Shown here piece by piece: positions 50,080 through 61,122 of a stretch of 64,000 nt of DNA. Under the pieces are notes generated by a model. The model saw only the letters and a list, made by a program, of their open reading frames with translations, was not told the DNA's origin and did not search any database. The position numbers and the translations under genes were made by a program. Source of the DNA: Pyrrhosoma nymphula (taxonomy: Eukaryota; Arthropoda; Insecta; Odonata; Coenagrionidae); contig OY754339.1 of assembly GCA_963573305.1 (NCBI GenBank), positions 12,323,941-12,387,940 on the forward strand. Reading direction: 5' to 3'. Position 1 is the first letter of the stretch. Every line of letters starts with the position of its first letter.

Positions 50080-50584
50080 CATTAAGGAGATAAAGGATTT
50101 CAGGCTTTCCCGGCGAAGATTTATGCCAGCAATCTTTCGGGGTTTGCACCGGGTAGTTAGGTCCATGGTGGCCAACGTTTCCTCAGGGCAGAGGTGAGTG
50201 CCTTGACTAGAGACGGAGGTCAATATATACCCCATGGGTGGGTCAGGTCCGAAATTTTGGCGGGAAAATTATGTATCATCCGGTGGTCTTGACTCTCCCA
50301 TAAGCTTGACGATGGGTTTCCAAGTGTGACTCAGGTTGTAACCGGAGTCACGGTTAAAGTTTCGTGTCCCTCTCCGAATCTCAATGGCCTCCTTGATGAG
50401 CCGGTCCCAGTAGCCAGAAATTTCGGACCTGACCCACCCATGGGGTATATATTGACTTCCATCTCCAGTCAAGGCACTCACCTCTGCCCTGAGGACGATG
50501 CTCGACTCAAGCATCGAAATGTTGGCCGCCATGGACCTAACTACCCGGTGCAAACCCCGAAAGATCGCTGACATTAAGGAGATA
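50080..50584. mobile_element. Palindromic retroelement with 13-bp target-site duplication
   Basis: CATTAAGGAGATA occurs at 50080-50092 and 50572-50584, exactly flanking the element. Inside, arms at 50123-50256 and 50418-50574 are inverted copies. The right arm contains a hammerhead-like core: CTGAGGA (50489-50495), C, GATGCT/AGCATC hairpin, GAAA (50516-50519). The left arm lacks precisely 22 bases covering the hairpin. Variable-length target duplications are usual for retroelements copied by target-primed reverse transcription, which fits a PLE origin. There is no coding region. Confidence 0.85.
50489..50526 (+). ncRNA. Hammerhead-like core in right arm
   Basis: CTGAGGA, one C, a 6-bp stem GATGCT/AGCATC with loop CGACTCA, then GAAA. 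A short helix I (GCC at 50486-50488 with GGC at 50524-50526) is possible. Helix III would be at most two pairs, so cleavage, if any, would need a dimeric arrangement as reported for other PLE hammerheads. Confidence 0.45.
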
Positions 50585-51334
50585 TATTTACATTGTTACG
50601 ACCCTCTTCGCCAATACAAGGTTCGACAAAGAGATTGAATTCCATTTCCTTCACTATAACGTAGTGGGGGGGGGTCGCGGAAAAAGAGTGAGACTTCTGC
50701 TAGTGATCGATGATCGTGACCACTCTTCGGTCGCCGCATCCACACGCAAATTTTAATTTGTTTCATCGACGCAAATACCAAATAAAGGACGCCTCACTGG
50801 GCTATAATAGCAGAGCAGGGATGGAAAAATAAAAACACGGGTCAGCTGGTGCCGGCAAACGAACGGGAGGAGGGAAAATTCCACTCACCCCAGGTAGAAA
50901 TGAGAAAATCCGAAGAATACGGGCACTACATACGTCACTCGCGTGACCCGAGAAGTCCAGAAGGGTCCGCTGTCTGCATTCCAATCGGTTTTCATTCCGC
51001 ATCACACCGCATGGCCGCGCTCGCAGCGCAATCGTGTCATAAGAACTCCTGAATTTAATCCATCGCGAATGGACGAGTTCGTATGCGCGACCTTCTTTCT
51101 CTTTTCGATTCGTGTCACTCTTCTCCCCGCACACGAAATTATAATCTCACACATATATTTCAAAATTCAATCATTCCCCGTCTTAACGTTCCCGGTTTCA
51201 CCAAACTCCCTCTAAATTCAACTCGTTGTCCTCAAAACTAAGGCCTTAACATTGGGTTCTATAAAGAAATAAATTATATAAACAAAATATTTCACAAAGA
51301 AAAACAAAGAAATTTACACAAAAAGAGACAATCA
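50585..51334. other. No recognised feature
   Basis: A GC-richer part (50830-51060) has unrecognised frames on both strands. The rest is AT-rich. Confidence 0.35.
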
Positions 51335-52038
51335 AATTGAAAGGTGCTGAAGTTGTGAGGTGAACTTGTTGCGAGAGGTAAAGAGGTCAAGGGAAGGGGA
51401 AGTGATGGAGAGGGTGTTGAAGAGAGAAGGTAATCGGTAGAATAAGGGTCGTTGAGAAATTGACAGACGAAATTTGGGTTGGCGTAATAGCCCTAAATTA
51501 CGAGTGGTACGGTCAGGAATGTGGAGAGAAAAGAAAGAGAGGAGATGAGATAAGAGCGGAAGGATTCATTCATTATTGAGTGAAGATACTGTCGGCTTCG
51601 GTGTCGGCTGGGTAACGTCCTCGCCCAAAGGACGCGGGTTCGAGTCCCTCCTGGGGAAGATTTTTCTCCTCCTCAGGTCATGGTTGTGTGTGTTGTCCTT
51701 TGTTACTGTTACAACGCCTGATGTAAAATGGTCCTCGATTTTGTATTCAGGTTAATGAAATAAATAAATATTAGAGGTCGGAAGTCAGTCGGCGATGAGT
51801 GAGGTGTGATAGGCCAAGAGAGAGCAAGGAGAGGCTGAGGTGGGGTATGCGATGACGTACTATTGCTAAAAAGAAATAGAGAGAATAGGTTGAGAGGTTT
51901 CAGCGTGGTAGGGGAGGCAGATGACCAAATGGGTGAGCAATACTCAAGAAGGGGTGGCACACATCCGATAAAGACCGATTTTAAAGCAATCGGTTCCAAA
52001 ACTTCCTTCAGACGGTAGAGGATACCAACAATTGACAT
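51335..52038 (-). pseudogene. LINE reverse-transcriptase C-terminus (Jockey/CR1-like), split by a SINE
   Basis: Before the SINE, the minus strand encodes LKSVFIGCVPPLLEYCSPIW and SSASPTTLKPLN, the PYLEYCSPIWSP-type block of Jockey/CR1 reverse transcriptases. After the SINE it continues with RTTRNLGLLRQPKFRLSI, PLFYRLPSLFNTLS and DLFTSRNKFTSQLQ, ending at TGA near 51335. The pieces belong to one polyprotein tail, interrupted at 51590-51774 and carrying frameshifts. The catalytic domain is missing. Confidence 0.85.
51590..51774 (+). mobile_element. tRNA-derived SINE family A, copy 2, inside a LINE
   Basis: B box GGGTTCGAGTCCC (51636-51648) follows an anticodon-like arm GTCCT/AGGAC with a 7-base loop. 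The body shares ACAACGCCTGATGTAAA-like sequence and the AAATAAATAAATA tail with the copy at 16.6 kb. It lies opposite in orientation to the LINE it interrupts, so it inserted later. The target duplication is not clear. Confidence 0.9.
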
Positions 52039-52220
52039 AGCCTATTTGTTGTTGTGTTACTTCTTGTTTTTATTTCACTCATCTAGTTGTTGTTAAGACA
52101 CATGTTTTTATCACATCAAACAATTTAATTAGCTGAAAGGTCTAAGGCTTTCCCGGGGTATAGGGATGTTGGTGGTTCTTCGGGTTCCCGACCGGGTCGA
52201 ACTCTCCATTTATGCCGACG

Positions 52221-52288
52221 TTTCGATGAACGAGTCGTTCATCATCCTCAGGCCATATGAGGGATGATGAACGACTCGTTCATCGAAA
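52221..52288. repeat. Perfect 27-bp inverted repeat carrying two hammerhead-like cores
   Basis: Arms 52221-52247 and 52262-52288 are perfect inverted copies around 14 bases. On the minus strand CTGAGGA (52251-52245), T, the 7-bp stem GATGAAC/GTTCATC and GAAA (52224-52221) form the recurring core. Helix I TATGGC/GGCATA is possible with one G-G mismatch. The second arm has lost part of the CTGA block. Confidence 0.75.
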
Positions 52289-53329
52289 TCGTTTTTGGCT
52301 ACATGAAATAATACATAAATAGATTTTTTTACATTACCAGTTAGCGCTACTATTCTTCACTCATTCTAACATGGTACGACAATTTATTCTGCGGCCTTTT
52401 TGAAGCAGCCCGATTAAGCCCATTTGCGTCAATTGAAAACATGAAATCATCGGGTTTCAAAATACGCACCTATAAAGATCAATAGATTTTACCGTAGTGC
52501 CCTCCTAATATCTCCCAAATGCACCAAAGTTGGTGAAGGAAGGCAAGTTGGCTCCAGTAGTCGCAAGACCAGGGTAAGAGCAAAATACACAATTGACCAC
52601 GTTTAACGCAAAAAATACTACTAACAATTATACTCGACTATAAGTCGAGAAATTTATTTCTTTTTTTCAGCTAATAAATGTCTACCTTCCACTTATAATC
52701 AAGTTTCTTTTAAGGTGACTTTTTCGGGGACAATTTTTTTGCGCACAGCCTGCATAAAAACGTATGTATCTCTATTACTGCTAAGCTATGGAGAATATTC
52801 GCCGAGAAATGCGTTAACTTTAGATTCAAGGTTTTGCATTAGGCATTTTGCATTTGCATTACCTTTAGAAATTACGCTTGGTATTTCAATTTTTCGATAT
52901 TCTTGCATTCCGCAAGGCCAAGGTATTGTACAAGTACCACATAACTAATGAAAAACCAGGATATTCAGAAATCACCTCCTTGACGTATACTCGAGTAACG
53001 AATTTAAAAGACTTTGACTTATATTCGAATCGACTTACATCCGAAAATATACTGTAATCCTTTTTCAATTCTTTAATGAACCGATTGTAAGTATACATTA
53101 CAAAATGATAATATCCTCGTGAGCGATCTTCAATGACTTTTACGGATGATCCATACTTCAAATTAAAGTCGGTAGATATTCTGAGATGGCGATCACAACT
53201 AAGGTTATTCGCACACAATTGACGAAAGAAAACAAGGGGACCACAAACGAACACGTACTTTAAATCTCTACCTGCACCGACTTAAATGCACTTGCTCTCC
53301 TCTTGATAGCTAAGAAAGAATTTAAGTGT
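52289..53329. other. No recognised feature
   Basis: AT-rich sequence. A 122-codon minus-strand frame at 52886-53254 has no recognised domain. Confidence 0.35.
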
Positions 53330-53410
53330 CGATGGTAAACCCCCACCAGCACCGGAAATAGAACCTCCGAGGGAACGGACAGTAATATAGCCACCACTCT
53401 AATCCTTAAT
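53330..53410 (-). repeat. Possible degenerate tRNA-SINE head
   Basis: The minus strand has AGAGTGGTGG followed about 30 bases later by GGAGGTTCTATTTCCGGTGC, resembling A and B boxes of a tRNA-derived SINE. No body or tail can be recognised. Confidence 0.3.
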
Positions 53411-54770
53411 CCTGTAAGTCTACAAATTGATAGCGAGAATGAATAAAATTCAGGAACGAAATAATTTACATAGGAGAAACCAAAATATAGACGTAAATTT
53501 AAGTTTAAAGCTTGGAATGAGTTAGATCACACTGGTCCCTAATCCATACTCAATTGCATTCGATATCTCTTCTTTCTTTCCAATTCCGAACTGATGAGCC
53601 CCAGCTCGCCCGCAGGCACGAGGTGACCCGAATCGCACGGCACACGATCTCAGCATCAAATTGTTTCTGCCCATCCATCTTCCCATCTTGATGGGGCGAA
53701 GAGACAAAGAGTTCAGAAAATGCTTTGCTTCAGACAACTATCGCGCGCACCAACGTAACTTGTCTTCAAGTATCCGAACCACTAAGTTATGACTATTATG
53801 TGCTACCCACTGCAAGAATTGCAACTCCCAGGTCAATTGTAAGCAGCCAATTTCTTACGACTATATAATCCCCGCATTCCTTTGATGTGTTGATAATTTC
53901 TAAATGGATTCATAAGAAAATGACACTCTTCTTTGTTTATTTAAAAATAACTCTTTTTCCTTCTTCATTTTCCTCACCACATTTCATTATCGTGCTTCAG
54001 CTTTTTTCGGTTTCCGCCCTCGACACCAGAGCTTAAGGCGGTCGGAGAGATTCCTGTTTATGCACATGTTTGCATGAAACTTTGCTTACTTGTCTTAATT
54101 AGTAATATCTTAAGATAAAAGTGAAAATAAGTGCGGCGCGCAGAGGACGCCCGCCGAGGACGCGGATCGCGACGACAGTTCTTAACAGAGGTTCACGGAA
54201 ATCGAAGTCCTTACTCTCCGCTTGCCCGCAGGCGACTGTAAAAAATATCAGTCTCTTCGGAAGGCTCCCCACTACCACGCCCAGGTGGTCCGATCCCTCA
54301 CCTCCGCTCGGTTCGCGCTACAGAAATTCAGTCCTACTACTTTTTGATCCCACCCTGGTAATTTCGAAATAATTACATTTTTTCCTAAATGCGAAATAAT
54401 ACGTTTTATATCGCTATAATCCTTGATAACAAATAATTAGGTCTCATGACGAGTAAATTAAACGTATTTAAACATAACTTACGCTTAAACTTTGAATTCC
54501 GCGCCGAAAACCCAAATCATAACAATGTTTTAATTACGGCTTAATTTTTTTAATATATTTTTTTCATAATTTGCGTAATTGCATGTATGGCGGTTTCCAC
54601 CGTATACACTAACAAACTTACGTGAAATGCGGTCAAAGAATTTTTTTCGACCCACTTGAAAGCTTATTAAAATGTACAATAAATGACTCACGATTACCGT
54701 CCAGCGGCCTTAACCGTGGTAAGTTATCAGCGGAGAGAAATAGCATTTCAATGGTTATCAACGCACCTTC
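53411..54770. other. No recognised feature
   Basis: AT-rich with a GC-richer patch at 54130-54330 whose frame (54121-54372) is unrecognised. Confidence 0.35.
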
Positions 54771-54771
54771 T

Positions 54772-54806
54772 CATTTAGCGCCGACGGCATTTAGCGCCGA
54801 CGACGG
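54772..54806. repeat. Tandem duplication, 16-base unit
   Basis: CATTTAGCGCCGACG occurs twice in tandem, the second copy followed by an extra ACGG. It looks like a recent slippage event. Confidence 0.85.
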
Positions 54807-54989
54807 CAATTTGCATACGATGGTCGGAACTGAAACTTAGAAGTGTGGACGGTTAGTAAGGAACCCTCCTCTTTCTTCATACTCCCCGATTTGAGAAGAG
54901 TGAGAGAGAGAATCAACGTGGTGTCATTCTTCACCAGCAACGGGGGTGAGTGGAGGGAATAAAGAGGTTCCTGTAAGCCACTCTCTATC

Positions 54990-55060
54990 TCTCGGCCAAT
55001 CAATTCCGTCCCCCCACTCCCCCCCACCACTTCCCCCTCCCATTCTCATTCTCCCAACAA
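54990..55060. repeat. C-rich tract
   Basis: A short CCCCCAC/CCTCCC-rich stretch on the plus strand, without a recognised gene. Confidence 0.6.
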
Positions 55061-55171
55061 AAGAAAAGCGATGGGCGCACTTTCCTAGCCGTCACTCAGA
55101 TCCTTTCTTCTGCTCACCTTCCTCATACTAAATTATATACCCACCTCAAAGCTAAATTTGTCAAGGACATT

Positions 55172-55216
55172 GAGTTTGTGTAGATAGGTGCGCTCTACAC
55201 CTAGCTACACAAACTC
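55172..55216. repeat. Short palindrome, about 19-base arms
   Basis: GAGTTTGTGTAG and AGGTG are mirrored by CACCT and CTACACAAACTC around a seven-base loop, with a small internal mismatch. Confidence 0.7.
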
Positions 55217-56517
55217 CGATATTTGGCAATACGCTGAAATTTTGGATTTATTTTCTAGGCATTAATACTATAAGCGCTTCAATGATCTCAAATACAATCG
55301 ACCTAATCTTTCACATTTCTAATTGCACTTTTCAAATGCGTTGAGTGACAGTCAAGATATTATTATAAATCATTAGCACGGAATTTATCAAAAAAATATT
55401 AATTATGCATCCAGGTAAACACGATAAATATTGAGAGAGGGAGAGAAGCCCAAGATATTTGTGAATCATTTGGGAAGAAAGTATTAAGTGATCTCTCCAC
55501 GCTCCCTTTCCACGGAGGCCTAATCTCAATCCAAAATCCCTTCTCCACTCCCCTCTCCCTCCCCTCCTTTCCAAGGTAACAAAGAGAGGCAGAGGGTGGG
55601 CAAGAAGAGAGAGAAAAATAATGGACTTAGCCTACCTCCACGCCATCCTTTATCCGGTCACCTCCCCCCCTCTCAGATTTATACCCTTTTTACCAACTCA
55701 TGGCGGGTGGACGTCACAGATTGAGTAGCCAATGAAAGGCGTTTCTCCATCCACCTCAGTTTTTGGCTTCCGGTGGCCGAACAGCGTTCTCAGCTACTGC
55801 AAATAAATGAACGTTGGACGGCGAGGAGTCGCGCTAACCACTGATTTTGAACCTTAACCAACAAAGTTTAATATTCCTTAACCCCCTTATTGATCAGAGC
55901 ATTTGACCGGCAGTGGAAAAGTTTAAAAAATCGCCGACATAAGACAATTTCTTCAATGCAATTCTCTTTGTGTGAGTCGCCCGCCAATACCATGAAACTA
56001 TCCCTCGATCAGAGGAAATAGGCTCCCGCATAAGACGGAATGTTGGCTGAGAAGAAAGGCGACGGGGAGAATGAGGGTGTAGTTTCGAAGGAGGAAGAAA
56101 ACCCTGAAAGGCAGGAGAGGTGATGTCATGTTGGTGACTGCAATGGAGACAAGAGGATGTTGGATTTAGGAGAGGAGGAGCAGGCATTTCGGGACTTCAC
56201 TTTTGCCTTTATTCAAGACTTTTGTTCAATGCGCGCCTTCGAACATCACCTTAGAGTGGAGAACGCCAGTTAGAAGTGCGTCCGATACAAGCTACACCCA
56301 GTTTCCCAACTCATGATGGCTGATGTTGAGCGCGCTGGAGTACCTTTCACTTTAACAGTCAATCGCAAAGGAATGCATTGGTGGAGGAACTCCGTCTCCC
56401 TCCGACTGTCGTGGGGTTAACTGCCGTCTCGTACTCTCTGTGCTGTCAAATTTACTGCGTGCGCAATTTTGTGTGCAACTGTGTGCGCATTTGGTGCAAT
56501 TGTCGGTGTTGTTTATT
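55217..56517. other. No recognised gene; C-rich tract at 55490-55680
   Basis: The pyrimidine-rich block near 55495-55570 and 55640-55680 matches the composition of the other C-rich islands. A 97-codon minus-strand frame (55894-56187) is unrecognised. Confidence 0.35.
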
Positions 56518-56770
56518 TTAATTTTGAGGATACCGGGACTAGCCACGGTAGTTACCTTTACGGAGTCACCCGCAAGTGCACATAAGTGCGATATTCCACA
56601 GAGGAAAAATCATTCGCCTTGACCGGGATTCGAACCCGGATCCCTCGATTTCGCGCCGAGTGCTTTAACTCGGTAGCTTAACTGGTTAAAGCACTCGGCG
56701 CGAAATCGAGGGATCCGGGTTCGAATCCCGGTCAAGGCGAATGATTTTTCCTCTGTGGAATATCGCACTT
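56518..56770. mobile_element. Head-to-head tRNA-SINE dimer with 86-bp perfect inverted arms
   Basis: Arms 56584-56669 and 56685-56770 are perfect inverted copies around 15 bases. Each contains a B box (GGGTTCGAATCCCGG), an anticodon-like stem region and a body beginning GAATGATTTTTCCTCTG. The A-box-like TAGCTTAACTGGTTAAAGC spans the centre and the right arm. The left copy's tail continues to about 56518. The acceptor arm is unpaired (CAAGGC has no GCCTTG partner in the correct place), so these are SINE heads, not tRNA genes. Confidence 0.85.
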
Positions 56771-57357
56771 GTTTATTTTAGTTCACCAGTGCCGGTCCAA
56801 TGCCCGGAACAAAACAAAGATGGAGAATATTAGAATTCGATAGCTAAGGCTCAAAATCGACCCAGTCATTGACTCAAAAAAATTTAATAGCTACAAATAA
56901 ATATCTATCGTTTAAAAATGGAGTTCAGAATTGTAGAATTGAAGATATCTGTGCAAACTGGCACCTATTATTTCCTTATTCCCATGCACACTTATAATCC
57001 CATTAGTTTACATCTATCACACAAGTACAATTGTTTGAATATTTCTAGAGTGGATTGGTTACATAAATTCGTTCGCGTCAGTAAATGTATTAATAAAACT
57101 CATCACTCAATCCACTGAGCGTGAGCCACCAACTGTTGTATCCTTTTCGCCTGGTTTTATGAACTCTGGTTAAATATTTTCTTGGTATGAGAACCGAAAA
57201 TAAATAATTTCTGCCATTGATAACATCCACGTCAACTTGCCGAAAGTCAAAGGCAGTATACATCAGGGTCGACAAATATCGCATAGTCTGCCATCAAACC
57301 TGAAACAAGCGAGATATCAAACGACCTTGGTATACATAACCCAAACACCTATGCAAA
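56771..57357. other. No recognised feature
   Basis: AT-rich spacer between two related SINE-dimer copies. Confidence 0.35.
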
Positions 57358-57490
57358 ACAATTTTGAGGATATTGGGATTAGCCACGGTATCATGTTTAC
57401 GCAATCACCCGGTGGTGCACTAAAGACCTTAAAGTCCACAGACGAAAAATCATTTGACGGTCAAGGCGAATGATTTTTCTCTTGTGAAAT
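57358..57490. mobile_element. Collapsed head-to-head SINE dimer
   Basis: The left part matches the tail at 56518-56620 (TTTTGAGGATATTGGGATTA versus a related stretch there, GCCACGGTA, TCACCCG, GTGCAC). Then AAAAATCATTTGAC joins directly to GGTCAAGGCGAATGATTTTT. Most of both tRNA heads is deleted, leaving opposed bodies. It is a deletion derivative of the 56.6-kb type. Confidence 0.7.
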
Positions 57491-57551
57491 ATTTTCACTC
57501 TCAGTTAATATGAAGCTGGTGTCGAGGCTAAATCACCTAGCGGTTAAGATA

Positions 57552-57649
57552 CACTTCTTCCGGGTATTACACCGCGTAGGTCCATTGTTCTGGGACCGTG
57601 AAGTGTCCCAGAACAATGGACCTACGCGGTGTAATACCCGGAAGAAGTG
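57552..57649. repeat. Perfect 45-bp palindrome
   Basis: Arms 57552-57596 and 57605-57649 are identical inverted copies around CGTGAAGT. The pairing extends about six more bases outward with one mismatch (AAGATACACTTC against AAGATTCACTTC). No coding or tRNA features. Perfect identity suggests recent origin or ongoing homogenisation. Confidence 0.95.
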
Positions 57650-60600
57650 AATCTTCATACTCATCAACCCGCGAGAGCCTACACAAGGCACCTAACGGTT
57701 AACTATAACCAGCTATTAATAAAGCCAAGGCTGAGAGTACCTTTACGAGTTCTGAGAAAGTTTATCTAAGTTTGACAGCCAGGATAGTGATTCCCCAAAT
57801 TATTTAGAGCAACGTTCAGCTTCACAGCATTATATTATCTCACGCTAGAAATTAGAACAAAAAATTATAAAGGTACATATTTCGTAAAATTTGAGTAAAT
57901 CCAGTAACTTCAATTTAATTTTTCCAAAGGATCACAAGGTCATTTTCTATAACCACAGTTCCCACCCCAAGATACAATCTCGGCTCTTACAAGTGGCTTA
58001 CAAGCGAAAAAAGCTAAATAATGGCTCAAGAATGTCAAGGTTATTTTCATAATGCTATAGTACTTGTTTGGGACATTATAATGAAGAGGAATGGATTTCG
58101 AAAGAGCAAGATAATGTGGAAAAGGTTGGAAACCTCTAAATCTTAATCTTAAGAGTAGCCTGAGTGAATAACTATCCAAAGCAATGAATGTTCGAAACTG
58201 TGATGATCATTCAATATAAACGACTGAATTCGCTCTAAAAAGGCTTAAACTATCGAGAGGGACCTGGCGATCCGACCTCCCTGCGACCATTGGGATCGGC
58301 ATACAGTCTTATCGAGTATTGCTTTCATAGAAGAAGGGAATTTAAATCGAAACGGCCATAACCTAGAGTGGAGGAGCGATAATTTCCTTAAGCAAAGGAT
58401 TTATTGGAGGAAGAAATGATCCAGAGTGTGCCCCGGTGTTTATAACACCAATATGCAAAAAGGAAAAGCTAAGCTGATAATTATCACGAGAATTTGATCG
58501 ATTGCGAGCGATAGAGCAGAGGACTGAGATTTAGGATTTGATTCGGCATTCGTACGGTACTTTCGCAGATTCGCGGCTATTGCGCTGTTTCTCGCTACTA
58601 CCTGTTCACATAAAGCTCCCATGGAATTAAGGGAAAAAGGAAGCTTTAAAGAGGCTACCCTAAAAGCAGGGAAAAGAATAATTGTCACGATGAAACTATT
58701 GGCCGAGAAGACCAGGAGGACCAGATTGCCCTCCGCAACAAAGCAATTAACCATATATCAAAATATTACTTTTTTTAGTTTTAAAAACTAACGGATGTTC
58801 GGAGATAATATTTTAAAAATCGCAACGTATATTTTTCCAATGGATTATCTCCGAATGAAAAAGTACCAGGAGGAGGCATTGATGTAACTGCGCGACCTCG
58901 TCACAAGCGACCTCAACTGTTCATCATTAAATGCTGATCTTAGGATCAAATTTATTTTAAGCAGATAACCGCTGGGATCACATTTCATCCTTAACACGTC
59001 CCCGACTTATGCCTTATTCAACCTGACAGAGCACGCACACGGCGACGGAAATGAAAATCAATTCCCACGAAGGAATAAACGAACTAGGGATGAAAGCGGT
59101 CTCCGGGGGGGGGGGGAGGAGGCATGCCGCCCCACCCCCCACACGCCCCCTGCACCCCCGCACCCCACCTTCCCCCGCTCTTACGGTCGCACTGACTGAA
59201 AGCCAATTCGCTTGGCGGCGCCAGTGCAGTACGTGTGGAGGAAAAAAATACAATCGCGGTTTGCGGACGAGCAATGCGCAGCATCTCGGGACGACAAATT
59301 CTTCCTCTCATTTCAAATCCCTCTCTCAACACCGCACAGTGAGCAGAAATCTAAAAAAAAAAAGCTGACCAAAATTCCAAGCATGCTTTTTTTCAGTCCA
59401 TTATGGTGAACATTGGCAGGGTGTCTCTCTCAATTGATTGCGGCATGTGACGTTGAATTTCATTTTTCCACAGTTTTCACTCATTAACAATTAGCAGCTG
59501 CTCAAACTTAAACAACTTGCGTGAAAAAACGTGAGTCTTCGATTTTCTCTGATAACCTCCGAATTCAAACTGTTTCTGAACCCCTTAGAGTTAATATATG
59601 GAATTAAAATCTGTTTTATTCCGTTTAACTAATTTTTTAATAAATTTAATTCGGAAAACATTTACGTGTAATATTTTTTTATTAAAGAATTAACATAGTT
59701 TAGTAATAAATACACGATATTCTTCGAAGAATTCAGATTATGAATCCGAAGAGAATTTTTGCGTCCGTTTGCTTCTCCGAAAACGAAATGGAATTTTCGA
59801 TGGCGCGGCGACTGTCCGTTGACGGCTGGGCACCGCAGGGACGCGGCTATTGAGTTGATACGCTATTGACATAATAGTAATTGCATTGTATATTTGGAAC
59901 TATATATATAATCAAAAAGGACCTATACATATATTTTAACCAAGCCATCACGGAGAAACAAATGCCTAATTTTGCAAATGGATTGGTGACATTAAGACCA
60001 GTTTCTTCGCACGGAATACAGAATCTAACCCTCATAGCCCAGGTAAATTAGGTTTTAACCCGGAAATAATTAATAACAAAGCCGCACCTTTTTAGATGTA
60101 TTCAGGACCCCTTTGAGATGAACATATCATTAATCCCAAGCGCTTCTAGGTTGGATAACGAAAATATCCTGGAAAAACCTGGAAATACTGGAGTTTTCCT
60201 GTAATTCGTACTGTTCGGTAACTAGAAGAGCTATAGAGGCGTTCCTTTTTTTCCAGCACACCTGTGTTTAGTGCTCTACATTTGTGAAAGGTGTCCGGTA
60301 GCCTCCCGTGGCTCCCGTTCTGATCCTGGTCCATTAGATGGTCATGAAGTGCAACATCATGCACTAAACTCGCCTTAAACCTATATTTGCCGGACTACTA
60401 AGCTACGAAACGGCATTACTAGAACTTGTTTCAGTGCTTGACAAAATTATAACCTTTCTGAGCACAAATATTTGTAGCATCACCCAGATCCTGCCCACCT
60501 GATAGGTGCGAGAGGTGCCTGATCGTCTACAGGTGATGATGCTCTGATGCCTTTAAAGGGTGCTATTCGCTCGCTTCTCCTAGTATTCGCTTCTCCTGGA

Positions 60601-61122
60601 GAAAATTGTGGTTGAGCAGTGACTCTTCACCTACTTTTCTCTTTTGTAGCCGACAATTATCCTCACTGCGTAAAAAAATCACCGGAAAAGGTTAACGTCA
60701 AGCGAGAGATCTGTAAATAAAATATCCACAGTCCTCCCGCTGCCGACATCACCGGATGTCGAGAGCGCAAGCTTAACGTGTTTTTCTTAAGGGAGTTGCT
60801 GAAAAATATATAAATACATACATAGGTTAACATATATATTTTATATAGATTTTAGCTTTCTGCACTCCTTCTCCACATAAACTTTAACTATGTCAATTCT
60901 CACACTCCTCTGTGCACGCTTAATGCTTAAAAAAAGGGGGTTCAAAGTTTTCTCTTCACGTAATAATATACATATAGATTGTCATTAAAAATTTCTCGGG
61001 CATACTCTCAACTAAGTTAATACAAGTCTTTATTGTGGACTAATTAATAAACGTTTCTGACCACGGGCTCTCTCTGAAATTTTTATCGACAACTATTATT
61101 TACGATAAACATTTTGACTGAC
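57650..61122. other. No recognised gene; C-rich tract at 59100-59180
   Basis: The G-run and CCCACC-rich block at 59104-59175 gives overlapping low-complexity frames on both strands. A short inverted pair TTCGGAGATAAT/ATTATCTCCGAA spans 58798-58856. Near 60160-60200 the octamer CCTGGAAA recurs. Nothing is recognised as a gene. Confidence 0.35.

Noticed and set aside
56584..56770. Pair of tRNA genes in opposite orientation
   Set aside because: The B box and anticodon-like stem are good but no acceptor stem pairs, the base before the anticodon-like triplet is not T, and SINE bodies follow directly.
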